From positions 13,777,908-13,841,907 of the forward strand of contig CM069593.1 of the NCBI GenBank assembly GCA_035771175.1: a stretch of 64,000 nt of DNA, read 5' to 3'. This document shows, piece by piece, positions 13,001 to 25,249 of this stretch. Source of the DNA: Paratinospora sagittata (Eukaryota; Streptophyta; Magnoliopsida; Ranunculales; Menispermaceae). Position numbers and translations under genes: made by a program. The notes under the pieces are model-generated. The model ran no database searches. It was not told the DNA's origin and worked only from the letters and a program-made list of their open reading frames with translations. Position 1 is the stretch's first letter. Every line of letters begins with the position of its first letter.

Positions 13001-14362
13001 TTGATAAAAATTATTGGGGCATTCCATATCGACTAACTGGACATTAACACATCCCGTGTCACTTTGTTTTTATAGATTGATAATAGACAATCATTGGTCG
13101 AGATACAATGTACTCAGTCTGTGATTCATGCTCAGGCAATGGAAACCACTTCTGGTTTTCATAATTTTTTAACATCACTTCCCTTTTTCCCATTATTATT
13201 GGGTTAGGTACTAACAAAATTAGAGTCACGAATACTGCCAAAATCTCAACCTTACTCAATGTTTCACTTATCTTCAAATCCATATTAGTGCCCCAACCTT
13301 TCCTTACATTACTTCGTTCTTTTTTTACCGAAAACTGGTGTTGATGACTCAGCTTCTAACGGCAGTGCAAGCTATCTCACTAGTGCTGGGGTTAACAATT
13401 TCACCACAGCATTGGCTAACTGGAAAGTTATAGGCTGCCTCTCAACTTGCGCCTATATTTATAACCCAAAATTACTTCTCGATCCTTATCATGCTCAGAG
13501 TATCCATCGTGATTATTCCAAACATCAACTATACCTGTCTTGGTATTTATGGTTCAACATGTCACTACATTTCAACAAGATAAACTTTTTCATGTCTTAA
13601 ATCAATTGCAACATGATGATCGAAGCCCTCAAAAATAGCTTCTTTAATTAATCTCATGCCTTAATCATCTCAGGAGTCCTTAACCCAATTTTTCTATCAT
13701 CTCTTATCATCAGTTAGTTTAAACTTAGCTAACTTACTTTTCAGAGATTTAATCATTCTCTAAGCTTGTCTCTACTCATAGTAGCAAATTCTTTATTCCA
13801 TCTACTATCATATTGCCAGTTAAGATAGGAGAGTCTCTTCTCCTGAAAGTTTTCATAACTTTCACATATCTTTTCATTTCATCTGGCTTATCATTGAGAC
13901 CTTATATTTAGTTTATTTTATTTGTTTTACTTCCGTCTCAACTATATCTGTTTGTACAGAAGTACGCACACCATTAGCATCCACATCTGGGGCTATCAAT
14001 GATTCAAGCTTCTGTCATTCTCATATTACAACTTTGCCACAAGCTCATAAGCTGGACATTTCATTGTTGTTGGGTAGTTCCTAGTCATATACAAGCTGCA
14101 TAATTTATTATCACTGGATTACATCCAGTTCTTTTTCTTTCAGCCTTCTGATCCTTTCTTGATCAGCAATTTCCATTGTTAATCTTGACTATTCGTTTCC
14201 AAATCTGGAATTCACCGACACAGGTGATTCTCAATCAAGATAACATATTGGATTAGGCTCAACATAATAGAACTACCCATATATATACCCATACAAACAA
14301 TCATAATATCATAAAGCTTTTATCTTTTTACGAATTTTAAACTTAGGCTCTGATACCAATAT
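10085..14362 (-). pseudogene. decayed gypsy pol interior
   Basis: Minus-strand translation, broken by many stops and shifts, still shows gypsy pol landmarks in the right order. RT pieces lie near 11840-12110 (HHQLRLREKD; EEHE and SLREHRLSAKL downstream of the lost active site). The RNase H/connection region is near 11190-11290 (HYYPGKGQYVAEALSRK). Integrase C-terminal sequence (RFGMKRKLAPR-like) is near 10290-10410, and the terminal stretch FRGRNSLSWGD-like at 10085-10140. gag and protease are not recognisable in 12200-14340. No functional protein can be made. Confidence 0.7.
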
Positions 14363-16573
14363 TGTCACGACGCCCATGACGTAGGCTGACGTCATGACCG
14401 GCACAGTATACTATACACTGTACATACCCATATACAGTATATAATACACTGTCTGCCTTCACGTATTCTCTCAAATCCTTCCCAAATCTACAGAATTTTT
14501 TTTTTCTTTTTATACCACAAATCAAATCACATCAACTATCTATATAGATAATCATTCCACTCACATTCATTCCATTCATTCCACAAATTAAATTCTCACC
14601 TGATGATCAATATCTATGATCATCTCATTCCATCCTCTCAAGCATTATCTAAGATTACCACAACCCATCTAGGTGATAATACATCACAATTTTATTTCCT
14701 CATCTAATATCTTAAGCTATATATATGCCCACACATCCCATCTACATGATAATACGTATATATATAACGTGTGATAAGTATACATATCAAAATAACAAAA
14801 GCTATTTCCTCCAAGCCAACATACACATACCAGACTCACTCACGGAGTTTCCTTTTCCCTTCGACTCAATACCTGAAATATTGGAGGAATTAGGGTGAGC
14901 AAACAACAGCTCAGTGAATATAGTTCTTGAGATGGCAATTATATACATTTAAAGAAATATGACATTTAAACTCATTTCAAACATTTATTCAACACATGCA
15001 TCGTTCAACGAATATATCATACATGTCAACAACATAAATTTCATGCTTTTCAATCATACAATGCACAATCTCCCTCCTCCGCAAGGCATGAGAGCGGGTC
15101 TAACCCTTGTATGGCCGTACAAGGTAGCCACAACCTCTCATTACCCAAGTAACAGTCATTTCAAGGGTCGCAACCCTTGTTAGGACAGGCCACTGACAAT
15201 GAGGACTCGCAAAACCTCATCCGGGTCTAATTCCTAACGAAATGACGATGAGGAATCGCAAAGCCTCATCATTACAAACTCCACATGCTAAAAACAGTTT
15301 GCATGATCCATAAAACTCAATGCAGTTGTAATATCACATGCATACAATCGAACAGTTTATATGCGTACAATGCCATACAAAAACCAAATCAAGAGAACTA
15401 TACTCACAGTACAACACGTTCAACTTAAACCCAATCATCGTTGCTTTCGAGTCCAGCTCCAAGTTAAATCCAATTAATTTCACCTGTTATAATCACTCCA
15501 TGATTCAATTTCATGTATTCAGATCTATTTACATCTTTAATGTCTCAACTCACTTCAAATCACTACTAATAAATCCATTTAGGACTCAAAAGCAGTTATC
15601 TCGTTTCTATAAACTCAAACCGAGGTTTCATTGGGTTCACATCACTGGTCACATCACTGTGCACAGTACGATTCACATCACTGATCAATGTCACTATTCA
15701 CTATTCACTGTGACTATTCACTGTGCACTATTCACTGTGCACTATTCACTATTTTACTGTGCACTATTCACTATTCACTATTCATTACTATTCATCCGAA
15801 AGATGTATATTGTATTAAAATTGTCAAACGGTCTCCAAAACGCATGAAATCGAATCTAACCACAGATTCGAAGTCCCGACAGTCCAGGGAGTGTTTTTCT
15901 ACCTTCCTAGCTGATTTTTTATTCACGTTGGGGTCAAAACCCTAATTTGTCAAAACGCCGTAAAACGGCTCCAATAGTCAAAATCACTCCCCTAAAATCA
16001 TCACATCTAGCTTAGATAGTAATTTTACGAAGAAATAGCGTGAAAATCACTTACCGACGGTCCGAATTTCATTCGAATCGCGCTTCCCCGTTTTCTTCTT
16101 CTCCTCCTTCTCCGTCTTCCTCTCTGCTTCTTTCTTTCCCGAAACTTCTGCACCTCCTTTCTTATCTTTTCAATTTTTTTTATTTTTTTTTTATTCCATA
16201 CAAAATACTGTTCATTTGGTACTGTTTACTGAATAGTACCAAATGAACAGTAACTTTAATCTTATTTTAAATTTTCTTCCTTTATTCATATTTTTCTTCT
16301 TCTATACACTCAATCCACATAATTCAACTCCAAACTAAGCACCATACACACGTATATTTGGCTCATACGTCTAAACTACGTGTATTATCACGCGTATATT
16401 TAGCTCCTACGTATAAAATACGTGTATTAACAAACATATAATGAGCTCCAATACATAAAATACGTGTATTAACAAACGTATATTGAGCTCCTATATATAA
16501 AATATGTGTATTATTCATCTCGATATACGTGTATGCCAACGTATGTATTTACGTAAATTTACGGGGTGTTACA
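14363..16573 (-). repeat. 5' LTR of nested gypsy-related element
   Basis: Near-identical to 7874-10084 with the same hairpin and repeats. The PBS complement at 14347-14358 lies 4 bp away, so this is the 5' LTR of a minus-strand element. Confidence 0.92.
16206..16252. repeat. perfect 18-bp inverted repeat in LTR (second copy)
   Basis: Same 18-11-18 hairpin as at 9717-9763, unchanged. Confidence 0.95.
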
Positions 16574-16698
16574 TATTTTTTATATAAAATCAAAATATTC
16601 ATTATTTCACTTGAAAATCAAGTTTTGAAAATCGGGGTGTTACAAACTAGCATACATTTTGCTTTGTTATTCCCTTGAAACCATTAATTTGAGTTGCT

Positions 16699-19600
16699 TT
16701 ACGAACTCATTTCATCCATGATTCTTCTAACTGAAGTACATGTGCCAATACAAGAACATGCCACTCCCAGCATCATAATAAACACACAAACTGCAATCTG
16801 AAATAGAAGAAAGAAAACATAAGAAATACATGACTGCAAGTGTTGCATTGTATATACACACAGACAGATATGCTTTTAGATGTCATAGATGAGCAATGAT
16901 ATCTGGTGATGGAGAATAATCAAATACTGTCAAGATTCGTCTAATTACCTCTCTTAAATTTAATCTGCTACGGTGAATCCTTACATAGCATGCACATGGA
17001 AAGATGAGAGCCTGCAATAATACATTCCTTTTAGTGCCATTGCCATGTCATTCAGTATTTATACTATATATGCTTCTTATTAGTACAGAGAGTTCAACTG
17101 TTCTTAACAAACTTACAACCAGCATTGAAAGAAATGATCCAATAAACGCCATTACAAACCCTGCAATTCAGTTAACAAACAAGTTACCACATTAGAACTT
17201 TAGATAGAACTAGTCCTTCTGAGCAACAGGCACATACAAACAGAGCCACTGTTGATGATCTCAGTACATCAAGACTTAGAATTTCCATGTTCTTTTGTTT
17301 ATAAAGAAAGTATTATCAACAACTTCAACAGCTATGAATGAGTTATGAATTTTTCTTCCTTTTTCTTTTTCCTTAAGCTAAAGAACATTTAGCTGAAATG
17401 CCCATTCAAAGATGAAATCGTATATTAATTCCATGCAATAAAGAAACTTGGATTTATTGAAAATTAATCATTGAAACACATGGAACAAGTGCTCTTACCA
17501 AAGAAGGGAACGGTAATTGCCACAACCAATGTTGAAAGAACCAAGACTGTTCTGATAAATATTGAGGCATAACCAAATCCCCGATGAGCTGAGGGCAAGA
17601 ATTCCTCCAGGCTCATTGCAACTGGTGTCATTGTCAGGGAATATTTGGACAGTGGGTTCAAAACCTTGAAAAATAAAAAGAGGAAAAATCAACAAAACCC
17701 ATTCAAAGTTAAGAATGCTAGAACTAGAGCCTCACTGAAGTACTAGCAGAATAGTCACTCTCAAGTCTTAAACAAATAACTTAGACGACGCAGGAATATG
17801 TTAAATGGACAATGAATCTCGATTCATACTGTTGTCCAAACTGCAATTTTAGAAGCTAACAAATCTTGAGGCATGTTCAGAGTAAATTGTGATTGAATGG
17901 CATCACCAAACATTGCGAATCCACATATAGCTACCCCATCATACATGATAAAGCAAATAATGAAACTGCAAAGAAAAAAAAAAGAAAGAAAAAGAGTGTT
18001 AATCAAAGGAATTAATGTGAAGTTATTTTCAAGGCTGTACTTATCCATCAAATATAATAATGAAAAATATCAATATTTCCTATCCCTTATAAACTTTGGA
18101 TAGATAATCTAATGGCAAATTTAACAACAAAATTGAACTTTGTAGAGTGTAAGCATTCTAAATGCATTAAAAACAAAACTTGAAATGATTAACCTGGTTT
18201 GATTCACTTGATCATATTGATACCTGGATATAAGAACTGCTGAAAATTTTGATTTCTCTCGCATAGAAGAATATATATTTGGAAAAACTGAATGGCCTGC
18301 ATAACAAAAGCTATATATTCCAAAAGCAACTGGAAAATTTGCAATGTCAAAAGCAGTGCCTCTTGCGTGAAATCCAATTTCATCAACTATCCCAACCCAC
18401 AATAGGCAAGATGCAACGAGCAATGAGGCGACCACTCCTACAGCTGAAACAGAACACTCTATAGCTTGGCAATTCCTGTTTCATTGCAAAGAAATTAATG
18501 ATGTAATAGTAAAAGAAGAGTGTAAAGGAGAAACTAACCTGAAAGATATGAAAGTAAATTAAGGTTTCGAAGCCAGACTGTTGGAAGAACAATTATTGTC
18601 GTTGCTATAGCAAAGATACAATGAGAGCTCAGAGGAATTCCAGAGATATTTATTTGGGCATTTGGAAAAACTTGTGACAGATTATCACTCATTAAAATCA
18701 CATACTCTACACAACAAACCTGCAAAAAAAAAAAAAAAGATCTTTACAACAGAAAAATAACAAAACACAAAAACTATGAAATGCTAAAAGGTAACTGAAG
18801 ATAACACACTTACATATAGTTCTATGTAAAGGATTATCTGCATTGGAACAAATTAAAGAATTAGTTTTTTATTTTCAATAAAAGAATTCAAATTCTACTA
18901 CATTGATTCATCACATATAGTAATGCACATATTATATAGATATACACATTTAACCATTTAGTCACTAGTTATATTTGATGAACTTACTGCCATAGTTAAT
19001 CGACCAGCCAAGCCAAAAGCACTCTGCCCAATATCAGGGTATGTATAAAGTCCGGGAGAGTGTTCTAAACACCGCTTCAACAAAATTCCAGTATAGCATG
19101 AGATGACCCCCAATAGAGCCAACACAAACATACTTATCCACCCTCCTTCCATCACTGCAAAAGGTGTTGATAACAGTCCAACTCCACACAGAATATTAAC
19201 CCCTGTAGAAATAAAAAAATAAAAAAATAAGAAGAAAGTTTCCTTTTAATCCTAATCCTAAAACATATGAATTGAAGGAAACAAAAAGTTTCAACCTAGT
19301 AATTTCATGAGCTTAGCATAATATTTAAGTGAATTAGTTATGCAAATATAGTCACTTTTAATTGGGTGGCCTTCAAAAAAAAAAAAAAAAAAACAATTTC
19401 TCAAATGAAAAATGAGGAACTTAAAAGAGAAATTGCAGACAAAGTTAAGAACTTGATTTAAAACAATATGCCAATGTAGACAGGTATTTTTCTATAAAAT
19501 AAATGTTAAGAAGAGCATATATCACAAGGTTATGTAATAAAAATATACCATTAGATGTTTTAGTAGTTACCATTGAGAAGTGATTGAGCATAAGAACATT

Positions 19601-20699
19601 GCTGAGTTGTTGTTGGTAGCTCATGATCAGAGAACTTTTTTGATGACTGCTCCCTTGTTAGAACAGGGACTTCTTCTTTTTCTAAATTTTCAGGGGAGAT
19701 GAATTGTTTTGTGAGACTAGAATCATAATCCACTCGTTGAGGTCTCCTATATGCTTGTGGAGATGAGACAGATCTGTCTCCCAGACTCGATGAAGGTGTG
19801 AAGCTAACACTTGGAGGGATCACGCTGCTGAGCATGTCCATCGATTGCCTGAATGCATGCATGTACACCCATCACACATCCGTGAAAATGAATGCACTAG
19901 AAATTCTTGCTTTCCCATGCCAATTTCAAATGTTGCAGAAGCAGAGAAGAATGAAATAGTAGTTACGTTGAATATGGGAATGGAAATCTAACTACAAGAG
20001 GGAAAATAGTAGTTGTAAGGGCTTTGCCCTCTTATCCTTGAGCCTTTTCCTGCTTTAGTGTGGGGCTTAAGCGTCCACTTTCATGGGTTACCCGTTCTTT
20101 GTGCCTACATGTTCTCTTAAATGATTCATAATGTTGGCTGGATGTACTCCAATAGGGAAAATTAATCTTGTGACAAAAAATATATACATTCATTGACAAA
20201 TAAGCCCAGAAAATTTCTTGAAGTTAGTGAGACTGATCAATTAATTATTTTCAAGCAAATTACTCTCCAATCTCCATCACTTAATTCATTCAATAAATAT
20301 TAATAAGACAGATCAAATCAGAAGAAAAAAAACAAACAAACACAAGATCAAAAGGTTAAACGAATCCAACTGCTCCTATTAGCTAATTCATTGATTAAAA
20401 ATTGGTGATTTTGTAACTGAAATTAATAATGAGGAGGAAACGTGATTAACAACCTTCATTAAAACAACAAAAACAGAGATATTAGAAGGCTTGCATACGT
20501 ACTTATAACTTTGAGGCCATGGCATTAGATGAGAATCGCTGCATTGAGAAGATTGTCGTGACGACATTAACGTGTTCTCAGAATCAGAACTATCTTCATC
20601 GTCACCAGTACTCATCTCAGCTTGGTTGTCTTCATCGTCTGTCTCGAATCCGATCCTGCGATCAGGCCGTAATTCTTCTTCATCCGGCGTCATTCCCAT
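16699..20699 (-). CDS. vacuolar amino acid transporter, AVT1-like (AAAP family)
   Basis: Predicted tonoplast amino-acid/proton transporter. Splice-consistent exons on the minus strand: 20503-20699, 19571-19848, 18988-19202, 18814-18837, 18539-18719, 18224-18443, 17830-17965, 17499-17664, 17117-17160, 16949-17011, 16699-16797. All junctions are GT-AG, phases agree, and they total 1,623 nt, 540 residues. Residues 1-158 are acidic and serine-rich, as in plant AVT1 proteins. From about 159 (GVNILCGVGLLSTPFAVMEGGW) the Aa_trans domain gives about ten to eleven membrane segments to near the C-terminus. Start ATG 20697-20699; MTP two codons later is an alternative. Exon 4 is only 24 bp. Copia B lies 324 bp upstream and a solo LTR begins 54 bp past the stop. 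No break seen; the subtype (AVT1A-E) is uncertain. Confidence 0.9.
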
Positions 20700-21022
20700 C
20701 TCAAATTTAATGCAAAATTAACGATCTTGCTTGCTAATATATATCTGATATTCTTTTGTGTTCTAATTATTAATCTCCCCAATGAAAAACAAAACCCTAT
20801 AAAAGATTCTGAATTATATTGATCTTTGCTTTCTTGGTGATCTTCGATCGAAAACAGTTTTTCAGAGACATGATTAGTGCGTACACGTACGTGCATGCAG
20901 CCGTGCCTTCCAAAATAAACAGAAGCCTTTTAGCTTATCCTAAGGTCGCAAATAAACAATGAATAGGGTGGGTTTGTGGTTGCGTGGATGAATCTTTTCA
21001 CTCATAAAAGGAAACTAAAAAA
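20700..21022 (-). promoter_or_regulatory. AVT1 5' region squeezed between gene and copia B
   Basis: Only 323 bp separate the AVT1 start codon from the 3' LTR of copia B. It has an ACGT-rich stretch with CATGCATG-type (RY) motifs near 20878-20900. No clear TATA box was chosen. Function is inferred from position only. Confidence 0.4.
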
Positions 21023-21299
21023 TGTTATGCGAAAGCATGAAATAAAAAACACGATAACAAAATTTAACATGGTTCGGTAAATTACCTACGTTTACGGGAG
21101 GCAACAATTGTATTCACAGGGATAATTTTATAAGGAGGAATGAGCTATATTTATAGGAGATAAAAAAATCATTCCGCTCACGCATCCCATGCAGTTTGTT
21201 TTGTTGACTATTCACTTCATGCATTGTTGACTATTCACTGCATGCATTTGTTGACTATTCATGCATGTCGGCTCTTCATTGAGGTGGACCAAACCAACA
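21023..21299 (-). repeat. 3' LTR of copia B
   Basis: 277 bp, TG...CA. It carries repeats of TTGACTATTCACTGCATGCAT that are expanded relative to the 5' LTR, and the conserved ATGGTTCGG block. It points toward AVT1. Confidence 0.92.
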
Positions 21300-21447
21300 A
21301 ATCTCCACCTTCACCTCATGTGGAACAGGGCTCCTCCACACCTACAGCAAATTGTCAATTAAAGCGGCAGAGCAACAATCTCCACCTTGGCGAACTTCGT
21401 TCAAAAAACTGTTTCTGCCTCCATTAGTGCCCTTAGGCACTCCGAGC

Positions 21448-24400
21448 TCATGAGATGTTGATCAAGTCCAAACAATGTTGGAACTTGATCCCTGTAACCA
21501 CCTTTGTAAGCATATCTGCGAGGTTATCTGCAGTCTTGATCTTTTGCAGAAGAATATTCCCTTCTTCTACTATTTCTCGATCAAAATGAAAACGAACATC
21601 AATATGCTTCGTTCGACTGTGATGAACTTGGTTCTTTGCCAAACAAATGGCACTCTGGCTGTCGCAGAAAACTTCAACATTCTTCTGCACAATTCCCAAG
21701 TCTTTAGTCAATCCATGAAGCCATATTGCTTCCTTGAAAGCTTCTGTTACTGCCATGTACTCTGCCTCTGTAGTAGACAAAACAACTGTTGACTGTAGTG
21801 TTGATCTCCAACTCACTGGTCCTCCTGCCATAGTGAAAACATAACCAGTAGTAGATCTGCGCTTGTCAAGATCTCCAGCATAGTTCGAATCCACATATCC
21901 GACTAGAAGCTTATAACTTTTCTTATCTCTCTCGAACTTTAGGCCAATATCCACAATACCATGAATATACCGTAGAATCCACTTCACTGTTTGCCAGTGG
22001 CCTTTACCTGGGTTGTGCATGTAACGACTTACCATACTTACAGCATGTGAAATGTCAGGTCTGGTACACACCATAGCATACATCAAGGCACCAACTGCAT
22101 TTGCATATGGAATATTCTCCATTTGCTTCTTCTGATCCTCGAAATTTGGTGACATTGATGAAATTAGCTTGAAATGTGGTGCCAATGGTGTGTCATAGGT
22201 TTTGTGTCATTGCCAATGCCAAAAGTTTGAAGAATTTTCTTCAAATACTGAGTCTGAGTCAAACAGATTGTGTTTTTGGCCCTGTCTCGAGTTATCTCCA
22301 TCCCGAGAATTTTTCTGGCCTCTCCAAGATCCTTCATTTCAAACTCTGAGCTCAATTGAGCCTTCAGTTTGTTAATCTTCACCTTGCTTTTAGATGCGAT
22401 TAACATATCATCTACATATAAAAGCAAGTAGATAAATGTACCATCTTGAAGTTTGCGATGGTAGACACAATGATCAAACTGACTCCGGGTATATTTCTGC
22501 CCTTGGATGAAGCTGTCAAATCGCTTGTACCACTGTCTCGGTGACTGCTTCAGGCCATACAATGACTTGCTCAACTTGCAAGCTCAATTCTCTCTTCCTG
22601 GTACTTTGCATCCTTCTGGTTGAGACATATATATCTCACCTTCCAAATTACCATGCAGAAAAGCAGTTTTGACATCGAGTTGGGCTAACTCGAGATCAAA
22701 CTGTGCAACCAAAGCCAATAATATTCGAATTGATGAATGCTTAACAACAGGTGAGAATACCTCATTGTAGTCAATTCATTCCCTTTGAGCATAGCCTTTT
22801 GCTACCAGTCTGGCTTTGTATCGGATACTATCTGTGCTGGGTGAGCCTTCCTTCTTAGCGAAAACCCATTTGCAGCCAATTGATTTCTTTCCTTTCGAAA
22901 GTGGAACCAACTTCCAAGTCTGATTCTGATGGAGTGATTTCATCTCCTCATGCATTGCCATTTTCCACTTATCATTTTCCATACTTTGAATAGCATCTTT
23001 ATAATTATATGAAATATCATCTCCGGTGACTGGTAATGCATATGCAACCATATCAGTGTACCGAGCAGGTTTGCGGATTTCTCTTCTTGGTTGACTGGTG
23101 GCAATTGATTCTGGTTGTTGACTGATGTCTGGTCCTGGAGCCTCCACCTCAACTGAGATTTCCTCCTCGTGTTCTTCATGATGGTTGGATATCTCTGCTG
23201 ACTTGCCAGGAGTTACTGGAATATCTAACTCCACCTGCTGAGGCAAGTCTAGATCTCGATTTTCTTTATCAGAAACTGTATGCTTTAACATCACAGATTC
23301 ATCAAAAGTTACATCTCGACTTTTTACAATCGTCTTTGTCTTAGGGTTCCATAGTCGGAAAGCCTTAACTCCTTCACTAAAGCCCATGAAAATCGCTTTC
23401 TTGGACCTAGGATCCAGTTTGGATTCCTTCACATGAAAATATGCAGTGCATCCAAAAATGCGCAGAGAATCATAATCTGAAACGGGGTGTCCAGACCATA
23501 CCTCCTTGGGAGTTTTGCCATCTAGTGTTGTTGCAGGAAGTCTATTGATGATATGAGAAGCATATGACAAAGCTTCAGCCCAAAATGCCTTACTCGGTCC
23601 AAAATGAGATAACATGCAGCGACCTTTATCTACCAAAGTACGATTCATGCGTTCAGCAACACCGTTTTGTTGTGGCGTGCCTGGGACTGTGAAATGTCTG
23701 ACAATCCCTTCATTCTCACAAAATTTCTGAAATGGTTCTGACTTGTATTCTCCTCCATTATCATATCTGAGCCTCTTAATCTTCCTTCCCGTTTGGGTTT
23801 CTACCATTTTCTTCCATATAAGAAAGATATCTAGCACTTCATCTTTATGCTTCATGGTATAAACCCAAACATAGCGTGAGAAATCATCAATGAAAGTAAC
23901 AAACCAACGTTTACCTCCCAATGAAGCATTTTGAGAGGGTCCCCAAACGTCGGTATGAACATAATCCAATGTTCCTTTTGTGCGGTGGATTGCAGTGCCA
24001 AACTTGACTCTCGTCTGTTTGCCTAAGATACAGTGCTCACAGAAGTCAAGTTTTCCAGTCTTTGCACCTTTCAGAGAACCTTGTTTTATCAAGGTTTGAG
24101 GAGCCTTCTCTCCAACATGTCCGAGCCGCATGTGCCAAAGTCGGGAAGTGTCCGATGAAACATTATTAGAACTGGTGCAAGCTGATACACTTCCGATTAC
24201 TGTGTGTCCGTCAAAGAAATAAAGATTTCCTTTCTGAGTACCCTTCATGGCCAAGAGTGCTCCACGTACAACCTTCAGGACTCCACCTTCAATGGTTACC
24301 TTGTAACCGCTGGAATCAAGGACTCCTAGGGAGATCAGATTTTTCTTCAGATCTGGGACATATCTGACTTCCGTGAGTCGTCTTGTTGTACCGTCATGCA

Positions 24401-24710
24401 TCTTAAGTCTTATTGTTCCAATACCCTTTGTTTGGCAGGTATTGTTGTTGTCCATGAGCACGACTCCTCCATTGAACTCATCCAATTTGGAGAACCAATG
24501 TCGATGAGGACACATATGATAGGAACAGTCGGAATCTAATATCTATCTATCACACTGATTGTCTATAGATGAAACTGAGAATGCAGAATTTTTTGCAGCC
24601 TTCTGTGCCACATTTGCATCTGTCTTGCCCTTATTTGGACAATCTTTCTTCCAGTGCCCTTTTTGGTGACAATAGGCACATTCATCTTTTGCAAGACGTT
24701 AACGTGATGA
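21448..24710 (-). pseudogene. copia B gag-pol remnant
   Basis: Order on the minus strand: gag zinc knuckle (CxxC-x4-H-x4-[15 protein letters not shown]) near 24635-24690; protease region near 24500-24545; GAG-pre-integrase and DDE integrase at 22950-24450 (HTDVWGP, DNGGEY, NGVAERMNR); RT with YVDDMLIAS near 22395-22430; RNase H with [20 protein letters not shown] near 21830-21900; stop at 21448. Breaks: a stop in place of the tryptophan before the protease motif, the motif itself DSD instead of DSG, stops near 22776 and 22585, a 2-bp frameshift near 22185, and most of gag deleted. Order PR-INT-RT-RH defines Ty1/copia. Confidence 0.88.
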
Positions 24711-24969
24711 AGGTCTTTGCCAAGGTCTGCTTGTGGTTGGGATTTCCTCCGCCATTAAGACCGAATATATGTATGACGCTGAAAAGTGCTTGAAAAAATG
24801 ATAAACAACTCCAAACTAAGCTATATCAATAACTTAGGAGTTGAATCTGTAGAAACTGATTGCACGGTTGCGTCTGGAACTGTCGAAAATGGTGGAACGA
24901 GTCTGACTTTGCTGAAATCAGACGAAAAATGAGCCGGATATGGTTGGTCAACCGAAAATGGATTCGGTC

Positions 24970-25215
24970 AACTATCGGGCCGAAAACAGGCTGGGCCGGG
25001 ATGAACAGTATCGGACAAGATAAACAGTATCAGGCCGAAATAAACAGTATTGGGCCGGATAAACAGTATCGGGCCAGGATAAACAAAATCGGGCCGGATA
25101 AACAGTACTGGACAGGATAAATAGTATCGAGCCGGATAAACAGTTTCGGGCCGAGATAAACACTGTCGGACTGTGATGAACAATGTTGGACTGTGATGAA
25201 CAGTGTCGGACTGTC
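24970..25215 (-). repeat. tandem repeats in copia B leader
   Basis: About twelve degenerate units of 19-21 bp with core TCGGGCCGGATAAACAGTA on the plus strand. They sit in the untranslated leader, with the inverted repeat at 25250-25634 between them and the PBS. Confidence 0.85.
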
Positions 25216-25249
25216 ACACCCTGGGTTGCACAGCGTGCCCCCTACCCAG

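Larger units (their letters stand above)
7874..16573 (-). mobile_element. non-autonomous Ty3/gypsy-related element nested in the solo LTR
   Basis: Two 2,211-bp direct repeats (7874-10084 and 14363-16573) flank a 4.28-kb interior, with perfect TSD TATTT at 7869-7873 and 16574-16578. The PBS complement (gctctgatacca, 14347-14358) lies against the right LTR and a polypurine tract (complement of aatctcccc, 10085 onward) against the left LTR, so transcription runs on the minus strand. In its own orientation the LTR starts TGTAACACCCCG, a common Tekay/Del start. I saw only about five substitutions between the LTRs, mostly in the distal half, so insertion is recent. The interior is heavily decayed, so it was probably mobilised in trans. 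Confidence 0.9.
5267..16644 (+). mobile_element. Ty3/gypsy (Tekay/Del-like) solo LTR, split by a nested element
   Basis: The LTR starts TGTAATACCC at 5267 and ends GGGGTGTTACA at 16644, with 5-bp target duplication AACTA at 5262-5266 and 16645-16649. It resembles the LTRs of the full element at 51880-63672, including GC-rich TCTCGCCG repeats (5570-5660), a (TTC)n tract near 5935 and the 6690-7860 segment. There is one LTR and no internal region, so it is a solo LTR left by LTR-LTR recombination. Without the nested 7874-16573 element and one TSD copy it is about 2.67 kb. Small open frames inside it are in low-complexity sequence and are not genes. Confidence 0.88.
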
